A DNA stretch of 64,000 bases, taken from positions 2,398,741 through 2,462,740 of the forward strand of contig QXEO01000235.1 of assembly GCA_007115705.1 (NCBI GenBank). Reading direction: 5' to 3'. This stretch comes from Dactylis glomerata (taxonomy: Eukaryota; Streptophyta; Magnoliopsida; Poales; Poaceae). This document shows, piece by piece, positions 11,201 to 20,859 of this stretch (the first letter of the stretch is position 1; each line of letters opens with the position of its first letter). Under the pieces are notes generated by a model that was not told the DNA's origin, did not search any database, and was given only the letters and a program-made list of their open reading frames with translations. Position numbers and translations under genes: made by a program.

Positions 11201-11249
11201 CAAGTTGACGTTTTGATTTCTTGGATGAACCCTGCGTTTTCCAACCTAT
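8224..11249 (-). pseudogene. B pol, 3' part: RT, RNase H, second RNase H, integrase (Tat-type)
   Basis: The reading starts next to C's insertion site (11249) and runs to the stop at 8224. RT shows CVDYTSLNKHCPKDPFPLPR, the catalytic YIDD (VYIDDVVI) and FGLKNAGATYQ. The first RNase H is degenerate (YIAATHQVV where an Asp is expected). A second RNase H follows (YFDGSK, NNEAEYEALLHRI, GDSNLVVQQ, NKEADNLANIG), typical of Tat/Ogre-lineage elements. Integrase has the HHCC finger (CGHHASSRAIAAKAF, CEACQRFA), the D,D,E core (WGLDMIG, TDNGTNF, NGQVEKANGL) and a C-terminus ending RRFYA. Stops interrupt the single frame at 10504-10506 (TAG, probably from Trp TGG) and 8440-8442 (TAA at a Tyr position). 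Upstream gag-pro-RT is at 31967-35067. Confidence 0.92.
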
Positions 11250-11254
11250 GTAAC

Positions 11255-12765
11255 TGATACGTCCATTTTGCATCACTATTTTGTATCATAATTTACTGTT
11301 ATTCATTGATATATTTCATATTTAGAGTTGATACTTATGTTATTTCCTTTGTCTTCACATGTTTGATGATCTTTGGAGGAGTTGCTGCCGGAGTCAGGAT
11401 TCTGCTGGAAAAAGCACCATCAAGGGACCATATTTTGAAGATCAGGAAAATTCCAGAAAAATACCAGGAAATTATATTTTCCTAGAAGACTCGGGAAGCC
11501 AGAAGGAGGAGTCGAGAGGAGCCAGGAGGGGCCCACACGCCAGGGTGGCGCGGCCTGACCCCTGGCCGCGCCAGCCCTGTGTGAGGCCGCCCTGGCCCAC
11601 TTCTGGTCTCGCTCCTCCGCGTACTTTATCGTCCCCGAAAACCTAAGTCAAGCGGGGGCTCAGAGTTAGACACCTCCACCTCTGCGGGGCAAAAAAACAC
11701 CAGAGAGAGAAAAGCTCTCCGGCAGGCAGAAATCTGCCGGGGAAATTCCTTCCCGGAGAGGGGAGATCGTCGCCATTGTCATCACCATCGCACCGGACCT
11801 CATCGGGATCATCATCATCTTCTTCACCATCACCAGCACCTTCATCTTCACCATCAGCGCGCCATCCCGCTGTAACATCTTGAGTTGGATCTTGTTATAT
11901 TCATAGGGGAAACTTTCCCGGTGTTGATTACTCTTGTAGTTGATGCTATTGAGTGGAACCATTGAATTAAGGTTTATGTTCAGATCGTTATTTACCATTA
12001 TTTCACCTCTGATCATGATCCATATGATGTCTTGTGAGTAGTTCGTTTAGTTCTTGAGGACATGGGAGACGTCAAGATGTTAGTAGTGAATTATTGTTGA
12101 GAAATATTTAATGGTTTGATATTGTTGTGGTGCTATTTCACTAGTGGTGTCATGTGAACGTCGACTACATGATACTTCACCATTTATGGGCCTAGTGAGA
12201 TGCATTGTGTATTTGGCTACCGATTGTGGGGTTGCTGGAGTGACAGAAACCTAAACCTCCGTTGGAAAACCATTGCACCAGGGAGCGTAGGATCTTAGAG
12301 TTTAAGGCTATGGTTAGATTTATCTTAATTACTTTCTTGTATTTGCGGATGCTTGCAAGGGGTATAATCACAAGTGTGTATTTATCCTAGTAAGGGTAGT
12401 GCGCTAGCACAGGTTCACCCCCATAACACCTATCAAACCAATAAAGACTATTGGCTTTATGAAGCGAAAGCTCTTGACAGAAACTCCCGTGTGTCCTCGA
12501 GAACGTTTGGTTATTATAAGTACACAACCGGCTTGTCCTTTGCGGAAGAAAGGATTGGGCCACTTGCTGCAATTGTTACTACTGTCTTTTACTTACCCGC
12601 ACTTTATTTACTCGTATTACCAAATACCCCTGAAAACCTGTTTGCTAGTATTTACAGTGATTCCTTGATCAAAACCGCTCATCAACACCTTCTGCTCCTC
12701 GTTGGGTTTGACACTCTTATTTATCAGAAGTACTACGATACACCCCCTATACTTGTGGGTCATCA
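11255..12765 (+). repeat. 5' LTR of C (1511 bp)
   Basis: It starts TGATACGTCCATTTTGC and ends TGTGGGTCATCA, 11 nt before the PBS. It contains a GC-rich hairpin at 11534-11583 and ATC/ACC trinucleotide-rich sequence near 11775-11860. Its partner is 26437-27927 plus 31939-31961. Confidence 0.93.
11534..11583 (+). other. GC-rich hairpin in C's LTR
   Basis: The arms GGTGGCGCGGCC and GGCCGCGCCAGCC, extended by CAGG/CCTG and CACA/TGTG with small bulges, form a stem of about 20 bp around the loop TGACCCCT. Equivalent hairpins lie in F's LTR (about 55034-55084), H's LTR (about 53917-53965) and just after C's pol (24161-24212). Confidence 0.75.
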
Positions 12766-12776
12766 AGACTATTTTC

Positions 12777-12794
12777 TGGCGCCGTTGCCGGGGA
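12777..12794 (+). other. Primer-binding site of C (tRNA-Asp)
   Basis: TGGCGCCGTTGCCGGGGA lies 11 nt after the LTR end and is fully complementary to the plant tRNA-Asp 3' end. Use of tRNA-Asp is typical of Athila-type elements. Confidence 0.9.
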
Positions 12795-12892
12795 GTGTAG
12801 CGCTATTGAAGAGTGGAATTGGTAAAGGTAACCGTCGCTGTGAGTATCGTTTTTATTTTTTTCTTTTATTTTTATTTTTATTTTATTCTGCT

Positions 12893-14437
12893 ATGGAGAA
12901 CTCTCCATTTGGTTTCCTATTTGGAAACACATCTACTACTACTGCTGCACATGTGGATGAACCACCACCACCACCGCCTGCAGAAATTGATCCTTTTAAG
13001 ATATCTATGAAAATTGTTGGGCGTATTATGGATAACTGCTATTCAGGTGATGGAACTGTCCATCCGGGTGATCACTTATTATTTATACATGAATTATGCG
13101 AGTTGTTCAGATGTGCAGGTATTTCACCAAGCCAGGTCAAGAAGAAACTATTCTCATTATCATTGAAAGGCAAAGCTGAAGAGTGGTATCGACTACTCCA
13201 AGATGGTCCATCTATGGCATGGGAGGATATTGTACCTCTCTTTTATTCCAAGTTTTATCCTCCAAGTGAAATTCACAAAGATCGTAACCGGATATATAAT
13301 TTTTGGCCTCATGATGGAGAGAGTATTGCCCAAGCGTGGGGGAGATTGAAGTTACTAATGCTCAAATGCCTCATTCATGAGCTCCCCAATAATATTGTTA
13401 TTGATAATTTTTATGCGCGGCTTACTCTTCCTGATAAGGATTATTTGGATGCTTCTTGCTTTGGATCATTTACTCATATGAAAGAAGATGCTAAGTGGAA
13501 ACTTCTTGACCGTATACAAGAGAATGCTGAAGGATGGGAAAACGACAAAGGTAGGAAGTCAGGTATAAACTATGATTATGAATGCATTAAATCTTTTATG
13601 GGGACCGATGACTTTCATAGTGTTAGCGCTGCTTATGGTCTTGATTCACAAATTCTTGCTAATTGTCTTAAGGCCTTTGCCTCTTATATTGATGTTCCAA
13701 AGAAAGATTGGAACAAATATCATGCGCCTTATAAAGACTCTATTAGTAATATACCTGCTGCAGCTACTGAAGTTTGTACTGTTGATAGCATTATGCCTGA
13801 GCCTTATTTTGAGAAGACACCTTTCCCTGCTAAGGTAAAGAAGTATTCTACTTTGGTAAATGTGTCTAATAAAAGTACTAAGAAAGCTGCAGAACCTGAT
13901 GAGCAAATTACTATTAAGTCTCCTGTAGCTATATTGAAGGATCTTGTTACTAAAGATGTAGGGGATGAATATATTCTTTTTTGTGAAGATGCTTCTAACA
14001 TTCTCTCACATCCTAAAAAGCATAGGAAAACAAGTGTTCCTGTTATTTCTGTCAGGATTGGAGATCACTGCTATTATGGTTTATGTGATATTGGTGCTAG
14101 TGCAAGTGCTATTCCCTTAGAGCTTTACAAAGAAATCATGCACGAGATTGGTGCTTGTGAACTTGAAGATATTGATGTGGTTGTTCAGCTTGCTAACAGA
14201 GAGACTGTTTGGCCTCTTGGTATTGTTCGAGATGTGGAAGTTCTTTGTGGTAAGACTAAATACCCTACTGATTTTCTAGTACTTGGTAAGGAGGCTAGTA
14301 AAACTTGTCCTATTATTTTTGGTAGACCATTTTTGAACACCTGTGGCGCCGTGATAGATTGTAAGAAGGAGATTTTTTTTACTAAGTTCAATGGGGAGTC
14401 TTATGAGTTTAATTTTTCCAAGTTTACTAAGACTTCT
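12893..14437 (+). CDS. C gag and protease, 5' part of a gag-pol frame interrupted by D
   Basis: The start is ATG 12893 (MENSPFGFLFG), 99 nt after the PBS. The open frame extends back to 12374, but that part crosses the LTR and PBS and is not coding. Residues 1-70 include a Pro run; about 75-250 form the gag capsid region (EEWYRLLQDGPSMAWEDI, FYPPSEIHKDRNRIYNFW). The retropepsin follows with DIGASASAIP (Asp399; most relatives have Asp-Ser/Thr-Gly or DLGAS) and the downstream flap and IIFGRPFLNTCG. After 515 codons the frame stops at D's target site (KTS) and resumes at 20860 (YEND). Gag packages RNA and the protease matures the polyprotein. Confidence 0.9.
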
Positions 14438-15346
14438 TGTCGGTGTTCTGGATACCGGGGTATCCCGGTTCACCTGCTCCTGGGCCCCGTCATCGGCCCA
14501 TCTTCAGCCCAGGGGAAAGACGACGACCCAAGCTACGGAGAAGACCCTCACGAGGAGGCGCCTCGTGAGGAGAACGATGACCAAAACTGCTAAGGACCAG
14601 AAGACCTCCTCACGAGCCCCTGCTGGTGAGGAGAGGAAGCACGCCCACGTCAGCTCAGCGCGTTTGCGTGCAGAGCAAGAAGATAACGGGCAGAAGACCG
14701 CGTACCACCCACGCTACCCCCGACAGGGAGGAGACCAACTTTCGCTGTGCCTGCCCAAAGCGGCACAGTGGTTGTTGGCCACCCCCCTAAAAATAGCGTG
14801 GACGGTGCAGGGCGCCAGAGGAAGACGTCAGCTTCCTCCACCCACTCCGGTGGACCGGCGCCACTACTCTACGAAGACTACGTCCACAGAAGAATAGAGT
14901 CTACAGCTGTCCTCCCTCCCTGGCCGTGTGTGGTAACCCCTTCCCCAAGAAGATAAGGGGAAGGAGGACCTTGGCGCTATAAAAGGAGGGGGAGGCCACC
15001 CCTTAGGGGGGATGGGATCTTCATCTTCTTCAGGCTGCTAGCTGGGCACGCAGGTTCTTCAACCTCTGGCCAGCTAGAGCTTTGTAACCAAGACCTTGTA
15101 CTCCTCGCGAGGTGTCGCGTTGCAATACAAGAAGGCGGGAAGTAGGGGTTTTACCTCACCACGAGGGCCCTGAACCTGGGTAAGGCTCGGCATCTCTCTC
15201 TGCAGTGCGTAGTGCGTTCGACCGCTCGAGGCTTCCGTCACCGTGTTCCGTTGCGATCCTAGATCTCACACGTTCAGCCCCTGCGTTCGAATCTTTGGGT
15301 CCGTCGCGTGGTACCCCGTGTTCTTGCGACACGAAATCCATCGACA
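14438..15346 (+). repeat. 5' LTR of D (909 bp)
   Basis: It starts TGTCGGTGTTCTGG and ends AAATCCATCGACA. It has a strong TATA box, inverted GAGGCGCCTC motifs (about 14555) and TCGCGAGG repeats. It pairs with 19945-20854, which starts TGTCAGTG. Confidence 0.93.
14978..14984 (+). promoter_or_regulatory. TATA box of D's LTR
   Basis: GCGCTATAAAAGGAGGGGG is a near-consensus plant TATA box. The identical site in the 3' LTR (20485-20491) points into C's pol, so read-through from D could transcribe it. Confidence 0.75.
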
Positions 15347-15348
15347 TT

Positions 15349-15366
15349 TGGCGCGCCAGGTAGGGG
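15349..15366 (+). other. Primer-binding site of D
   Basis: TGGCGCGCCAGGTAGGGG begins 2 nt after the LTR. It is the PBS form common in grass Tat-type gypsy elements. I do not assign the tRNA. Confidence 0.75.
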
Positions 15367-15400
15367 GCTGTAGTGTGTTTTCTCCTAGATCTGCTTCGAC

Positions 15401-17650
15401 ATGGCCGACGCCAACGCAAGGCTCGAGCGTCTTCGCCGTCGCAATGCTGCTCGGGGGCAAACCGAGCCCATCTTCCGTCGTCGTGAAGCTTCGGCCGAGG
15501 AGGAAGAGGAGGACGATCTGGAGTCCTCCTACCTCCCATCCGGGCGTACAGAGCCTTCGCTCTCCTTCACCGCCACCGCCACTTCTCACGCTCGTTCTAG
15601 GAGTCAGCTGTCTCCTGCGCAGGCTCTCGCCATGGCGCAGGAGCTGCTGTGCTATCAACCCACCGATGACGGGCGTGAGGGGTGGCGCGCTCGAATCGCC
15701 GAACTCGTCGCCATCGCCAACGAAGACCCGGCCCAGGGAGGAGCCCAGGGCGCGGGAGACCCAGATCCGGCGGCGGGGTGTCGCGCCCCGGGCGCCCGAG
15801 ATGGAAGGGCCAACAAGGCCAAGAAAGTGGTTTCCCGCGCCGCATCTTCGCCGCGCGGAGAACCCAGCTGCCAAATCATCCAACGCGCTCCAGAAGACGC
15901 ACGCGTCTCCCTCGAGCGCCGCCGCGAAAATCATAACCGCGCCATCGATGACATCGGCGAAGCTGGCAAGAACGTCAGGACCCCCGGCGACCCTATCTAC
16001 AACCCCGGGTGTCTTGCTCTCACTCGCCAGCAACGCTACGTCGTCTGGCCTGACAAGTTCAAGCCGGACATCGGCGCGCGTTACGACGGGACCACCAACC
16101 CCGTCAAATTCCTCCAACTCTACGTCGTCGCCGTCCAGGCCGCGCGTGGAGATCAGCGTGCCATGGCCAATTGGTTCCCCATGGCCCTCAAGGACGCTCC
16201 CGACGAGATCGCCAAACGCGCCTCTCACCGCCTGGCACAACCCGCCGGCATCTTTGAGGAGCGTCTCTTCAAGCCGTCCGCTTCTCCACCGTCATCTGGA
16301 TCCGACCCTCCACCTGCCCTGCCGCCACCGCCGGAGCAGGGGGCTCCAGACTGCGGGCCTCCTTCGGGTGACCGCGTCCTTCTGGCATTGGCACGGCAGG
16401 AGGGAGTGGATTGGATTCTCGAGCTCAAGGCTTTCCTCACCAGCAGCAGGCTTCCCGAGGATGAAGAGGAGGCCGAAAGGATCGTACGCCAAGCTTCGGG
16501 CTACTGCGTCAAGGATGGTGACTTGTACCGGCGTCGCCCAAACGGCGTCGCTCTGAAGTGCATATCTACTCACCAAGGCCAAGAGCTTCTCAGGGACATC
16601 CACGCCGGCGAGTGCGGCCATCATGCTTCTGCTGCAACTCTAGCTGCGAAGGCATATCGAAGCGGTTTCTACTGGCCTTCGGCGCTGGGAGATGCAGTGG
16701 AGATGGTCAAGAGGTGCGAGGCGTGCCAATTCCATGCCAAGCAAATTCACCAGCCGGCGCAGGAGCTGCAAACCATCCCACTCACTTGGCCCTTTGCGGT
16801 TTGGGGGCTGGACATCCTCGGCCCATTTCCCAGAGCGCAAGGGGGCTACCGCTACCTCTACGTCGCCATCGACAAGTTCACCAAGTGGGTGGAGGTGGAG
16901 CCGGTGTGCACAATCCCGGCCAGGTCCGCAGTCAAGTTCATCCGTGGGCTGGTCTGTCGCTTTGGTGTGCCTAACCGCATCATCACCGACAACGGCAGCT
17001 AGTTCACCAGCGGACTGTTCCAGGAGTACTACGCGTCGGCCAGCATCAAGATCTGTTTCGCCTCCGTCGCCTACCCCAGGAGCAATGGTCAAGCCGAGCG
17101 CACCAGCGCTGAAGTGCTCAAAGGGCTCAAGATGAAAAGCTTCAACGCCAAGCTCGAAGCCTGCGGCAAAAAATGGTTAGACAACCTCCAATCCATCTTG
17201 TGGTCCATCAGTACCTCCGCCACCAAACCCACTGGAGAGACTCCTTTCTTCCTGGTCTATGGGGCGGAGGCTGTTCTTCCCACCGATGTCAAGTTCAGGT
17301 CGCCAAGAGTGCTCGCCTTCGACGAAATTCGCCAAGAGGACCTCATCAAGGATCGCCTCCTCCTGCTCGAAGAAGCTCGGTGCCAAGCCGCGCTCCGCGC
17401 CGCGAGGTACCAACAAGGACTACGCCGCTACCATAGCCGCCATGTTCGAGCAAGAACTCTGGAGGTCGGCGACCTGGTGCTGAGGAGAATACTTTCTCGC
17501 GAGGGCCTGCACAAGCTGTCTCCAATGTGGGAAGGACCCTTCAAGGTGACGCACATCGCCAGGCCGGGCTCGGCGCGACTGGAAACCGCAGAGGGCGTGC
17601 CGGTGGGGAACCCGTGGAACATAGCTCATCTGCGAAGGTTCTACCCTTAG
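15401..17650 (+). pseudogene. D gag-integrase fusion frame, one nonsense codon
   Basis: From ATG 15401 (MADANARLERLRRR) the first 265 or so codons are gag N-terminus and the start of the capsid domain (KFKPDIGARYDGTTNP, WFPMALKDA). At about 16196-16206 this joins in frame to DEIAKRAS...GIFEERLFKPSA, the RNase H tail and RNase H/integrase linker, so the rest of gag plus protease, RT and RNase H are deleted. Integrase follows with HHCC (CGHHASAATLAAKAY, CEACQFHAK), the catalytic core (WGLDILGPF, TDNGS, NGQAERTSAEVL) and a C-terminus ending RRFYP. TAG at 17000-17002 replaces Gln in the usual DNG-(S/T)-QF motif; the frame is otherwise open. The product would be a gag-integrase chimaera of about 749 residues if the stop were read through. 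Confidence 0.88.
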
Positions 17651-18800
17651 GTTCCTCATGAGGAGAAAAAGACCATTTTCACGGCACTTGTATCAGCTCA
17701 ACCTGCTCTTAAGCAATGATATCAAGTTAATGCGCAATATAGCGCCTCTGCTTCGGCATGACATCAAAATGGCATGAAGTCCATTTATTTTCTGTTGTAC
17801 TCCACGCGGAAGGGGGCTAGGCACGGTGTCTATGTTGGGGCCTTCGCCCGGAAAACAGCAAGCCCGAAAAACCCGAAGGGAGCGAGCTCTGGTCGGGGGC
17901 GACAGCCCTGTTATCGATCACCTCCAAATACCCATGGTGCTTAGTTCCTTGCGAAGTACACCGGAAAATAAAAAATCTTCGAGGAAAGTCCAAGATGTGC
18001 CCAAGGCACCCGCTAAGGACCAGCACCTCATGAGCAACCCTCACGAGGAGGCAAGGACGCGTCGATGCATCAAGCATCCGCAAGAAGATTCCCTCTATCG
18101 AGGAAGGCCTAACGTGGCAGGATTATTGAAGACCAAGGCCGCTCCGATCATCTTGCGAAGGAGACACAGATCCGGAGGTCCGCGCCAGGCCCTTCACCTC
18201 GTGAGCAACCCTTGCGAGGTGTCGACGGTCTCTGGGCTCTCTTAAGCGTCGACGTTTTCACGTCCATGAGGGTCCAGCTTCCCTCAACGACGAGGAAGGC
18301 CCCGTGAATCGCCACGCGTGGCAATTTGCTCTTAACTGCTGGCACAGATAGTGCCGCGCTCCTCCACGACGGAGAAGGTCCCTGTGCCGGTCACAGGGGC
18401 ATCTTATTCGCCTTCTTTTTTTGTTTGTTTTATCGATTTGTTTTTCCGTTTTCGGGGATTTGGGGTTTTTTCTTTTCCAACTCTTTCTTCAACTTCTTGT
18501 CTCTGGAATAGTCCAATGTGTCGTCGGCGCCGACCCCATCTCGAGCTCTGAGGCGAAGGGAGGCCTCCCGTTGACGCTAACAGCTCATCAGGGCTCTCGA
18601 GCGTGCGAATGACCAGGACAATGAAGAGCAGTGAGAAGCGAAATGCAAGACAGCTAAAAAGCGGACTTCATTGAAGTAATCCCACCGAAGGGAGGAGCAA
18701 AAGCACGGCGGGGCATACCCCGCCGGCGAAGACTACACGACAAAAGAGGGGAGGAGACTAGCTCCCCTCCCCAGAAGACTACCGCGCCAGGACCTCCTCT
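17651..18800 (+). other. D 3' region between integrase and the antisense gene
   Basis: This GC-rich non-coding stretch has a PPT-like GGAAGGGGGCTAG (about 17809) and repeated phrases around GAGCAACCC and CGAGG (18030 and 18200). Near 18410-18500 there is a T-rich tract, then the antisense gene's 3' end. I see no protein domain on either strand. Confidence 0.4.
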
Positions 18801-19566
18801 TCACTGCGCCGCGGGCTGGGGGTAGGTGCGGCGGACGCCACCGGCGGTGAAGATCCGCACCGTAGCCTCCAGCGTCCCCAGCTTGAAGCGAAAGACGAGG
18901 TGGTCGCCAACGCGGAGGCGATGGCCGAGGGCGAAGGCCCTCCAGCGGCCGGAGAGGACGGCGTTGCCGCCCACCCCGAGGAGGATATCCACAGGCCAGA
19001 AGAGATCTGGCCTGCTCTGCTCCCCCAGGGCGATCTCCCTGGCGGCCGCGCCGGGGGCGTAAACCACCCTCCAGACTGCGTCGGTCAGCAGGAGGGAGTT
19101 GAAGCCCGGGGCGTCGACGACGACGAGGAGCTCCAGGAAGCGGGACCCCGGGCTGATGAGGGGTCCCAGCATCGCCGCCGCTAGGTGGCGCGGAGTGGCC
19201 ACCACTCCGTTCGTCGGCGGGGCCGGAAGATCTGCAGCAGGGGGAGGGGGGCCCACGGCGGCCTCCACCTCCCGGAGGACTCGGTCAACGCTCCCCGGAG
19301 CGCGGGGAGCGGGCGCCGCCGCCAGCGGCGACGGCGAGTTCAGGGCGCCACCAGCTGCAGGACCCCTAAGGGTCAGAGCGCCGGAGGCCCCTGTGGCGGC
19401 GCGGCTCGCCTCATCCCGCCTCAGCGCGCCAATGCGAAGGGGGCCGCCGGCGCCGGGCGTCCATTGGGCCGGGATCTTCGCCTTATTCCCGCTGCCCGGG
19501 GGGGCGTTCGCGGCGTTTCACTCCAGAGTTTGATCCAGCGGCGACGGAGGAGTTGGAAGGATCCAT
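18801..19566 (-). pseudogene. Antisense gene of D: B3-like DNA-binding protein, probable frameshift
   Basis: The minus-strand frame ending at 18801 is open back to 19517 but has no ATG. An ATG at 19566 (MDPSNSSVAAG) lies in another frame; a one-base change in the G7 run at 19498-19504 would link them, so I read this as a frameshifted gene. The C-terminal half (WRAFALGHRLRVGDHLVFRF, then LEATVRIF) resembles the C-terminal half of a B3 domain, with the usual W..F...H.L..GD.LVF spacing. The N-terminal half is Ala/Pro/Arg-rich and unrecognised; I see no AT-hook. A TATA-like box lies 73 bp upstream. It sits between integrase and 3' LTR, as in A, B and I. The B3 assignment is by pattern only. Confidence 0.5.
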
Positions 19567-19638
19567 GAGCTCAGGGGCGTGGAAGCAGAAATGGCACTGG
19601 AGGAAGGAGGTGAAGTGCCGGAGGTCTCGAGGAGGATC

Positions 19639-19645
19639 TATTTAA
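19639..19645 (-). promoter_or_regulatory. TATA-like box of D's antisense gene
   Basis: The minus strand reads CCCCCTTAAATAGATCC, a TTAAATA box 73 bp upstream of the candidate ATG at 19566 in an otherwise GC-rich stretch. This implies a 5' leader of about 40-45 nt. Confidence 0.4.
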
Positions 19646-19927
19646 GGGGGGGCGTCCGGCGTCGATGCGTCAAATCCCTGCGCGGGAATCGAAGCGTTGG
19701 CGCAGCGCTCCGCAGTCAAGCGACGCATCATTATGACGGTTTGACGCCTCGGAGACTGCAGCGTCGCCCGCCGTTTCATCTCGCCAGCTGCGGCCGCGCC
19801 ACGTGTCCGCAGCCTCTGCCTCTTCACATGGTCCTCTGACCGCGCAGTTGACGCGTGCCGTTGGAGGGCCCAGCAGCTTCTGGGGCCCCCGGCCCTTCGC
19901 TCCCTCAAGAGGGCGCGTTCGCGGGCC

Positions 19928-19944
19928 GGGCTCCCGGGGGCTAC
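19928..19944 (+). other. Polypurine tract of D
   Basis: GGGCTCCCGGGGGCTAC directly precedes the 3' LTR (TGTCAGTG at 19945), where plus-strand priming is expected. The last bases, CGGGGGCTAC, match the PPT end of the A/B/I family. Confidence 0.7.
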
Positions 19945-20854
19945 TGTCAGTGTTCTGGATACCGGGGTATCCCGGTTCACCTGCTCCTGGGCCCCGTCAT
20001 CGGCCCATCTTCAGCCCAGGAGAAAGACGACGACCCAAGCTACGGAGAAGACCCTCACGAGGAGGCGCCTCGTGAGGAGAACGACGACCAAAACTGCTAA
20101 GGACCAGAAGACCTCCTCACGAGCCCCTGCTGGTGAGGAGAGGAAGCACGCCCACGTCAGCTCAGCGCGTTTGCGTGCAGAGCAAGAAGATAACGGGCAG
20201 AAGACCGCGTACCGCCCACGCTACCCCCGACAGGGAGGAGACCAACTTTCGATGTGCCTGCCCAAAGCGGCACAGTGGTTGTTGGCCACCCCCCTAAAAA
20301 TAGCGTGGACGGTGCAGGGCGCCAGAGGAAGACGTCAGCTTCCTCCACCCACTCCGGTGGACCGGCGCCACTACTCAACGAAGACTACGTCCACAGAAGA
20401 ATAGAGTCTACAGCTGTCCTCCCTCCCTGGCCGTGTGTGGTAACCCCTTCCCCAAAAAGATAAGGGGAAGGAGGACCTTGGCGCTATAAAAGGAGGGGGA
20501 GGCCACCCCTTAGGGGGGATGGGATCTTCATCTTCTTCAGGCTGCTAGCTGGGCACGCAGGTTCTTCAACCTCTGGCCAGCTAGAGCTTTGTAACCAAGA
20601 CCTTGTACTCCTCGCGAGGTGTCGCGTTGCAATACAAGAAGGCAGGAAGTAGGGGTTTTACCTCACCACGAGGGCCCTGAACCTGGGTAAGGCTCGGCGT
20701 CTCTCTCTGCAGTGCGTAGTGCGTTCGACCGCTCGAGGCTTCCGTCACCGTGTTCCGTTGCGATCCTAGATCTCACACGTTCAGCTCCCTGCGTTCGAAT
20801 CTTTGGGTCCGTCGCGTGGTACCCCGTGTTCTTGCGACACGAAATCCATCGACA
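19945..20854 (+). repeat. 3' LTR of D (910 bp)
   Basis: It is nearly identical to 14438-15346 (about nine substitutions and one indel), ends ATCCATCGACA, and is followed by the target duplication CTTCT at 20855. Confidence 0.93.
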
Positions 20855-20859
20855 CTTCT

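Larger units (their letters stand above)
14438..20854 (+). mobile_element. Element D: internally deleted Tat-type Ty3/gypsy element, + strand
   Basis: It is 6417 bp, flanked by CTTCT (14433-14437 and 20855-20859), inserted in C's gag-pol. LTRs are 909 and 910 bp with about nine substitutions and one indel (1.0 %), so it is the youngest datable insertion here. Its one sense frame fuses N-terminal gag to integrase, so protease, RT and most RNase H are missing and it must have depended on a relative for reverse transcription. It carries an antisense B3-like gene before the 3' LTR. It is much GC-richer than C. Confidence 0.93.

Noticed and set aside
12777..12794. tRNA-Asp-like sequence as a tRNA gene
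   Set aside because: Only the 18 nt complementary to the tRNA 3' end are present; it is a primer-binding site.
12374..12892. N-terminal extension of C's gag frame starting inside the LTR
   Set aside because: It spans the LTR end and the primer-binding site; the conserved gag start shared with F is ATG 12893 (56386 in F).
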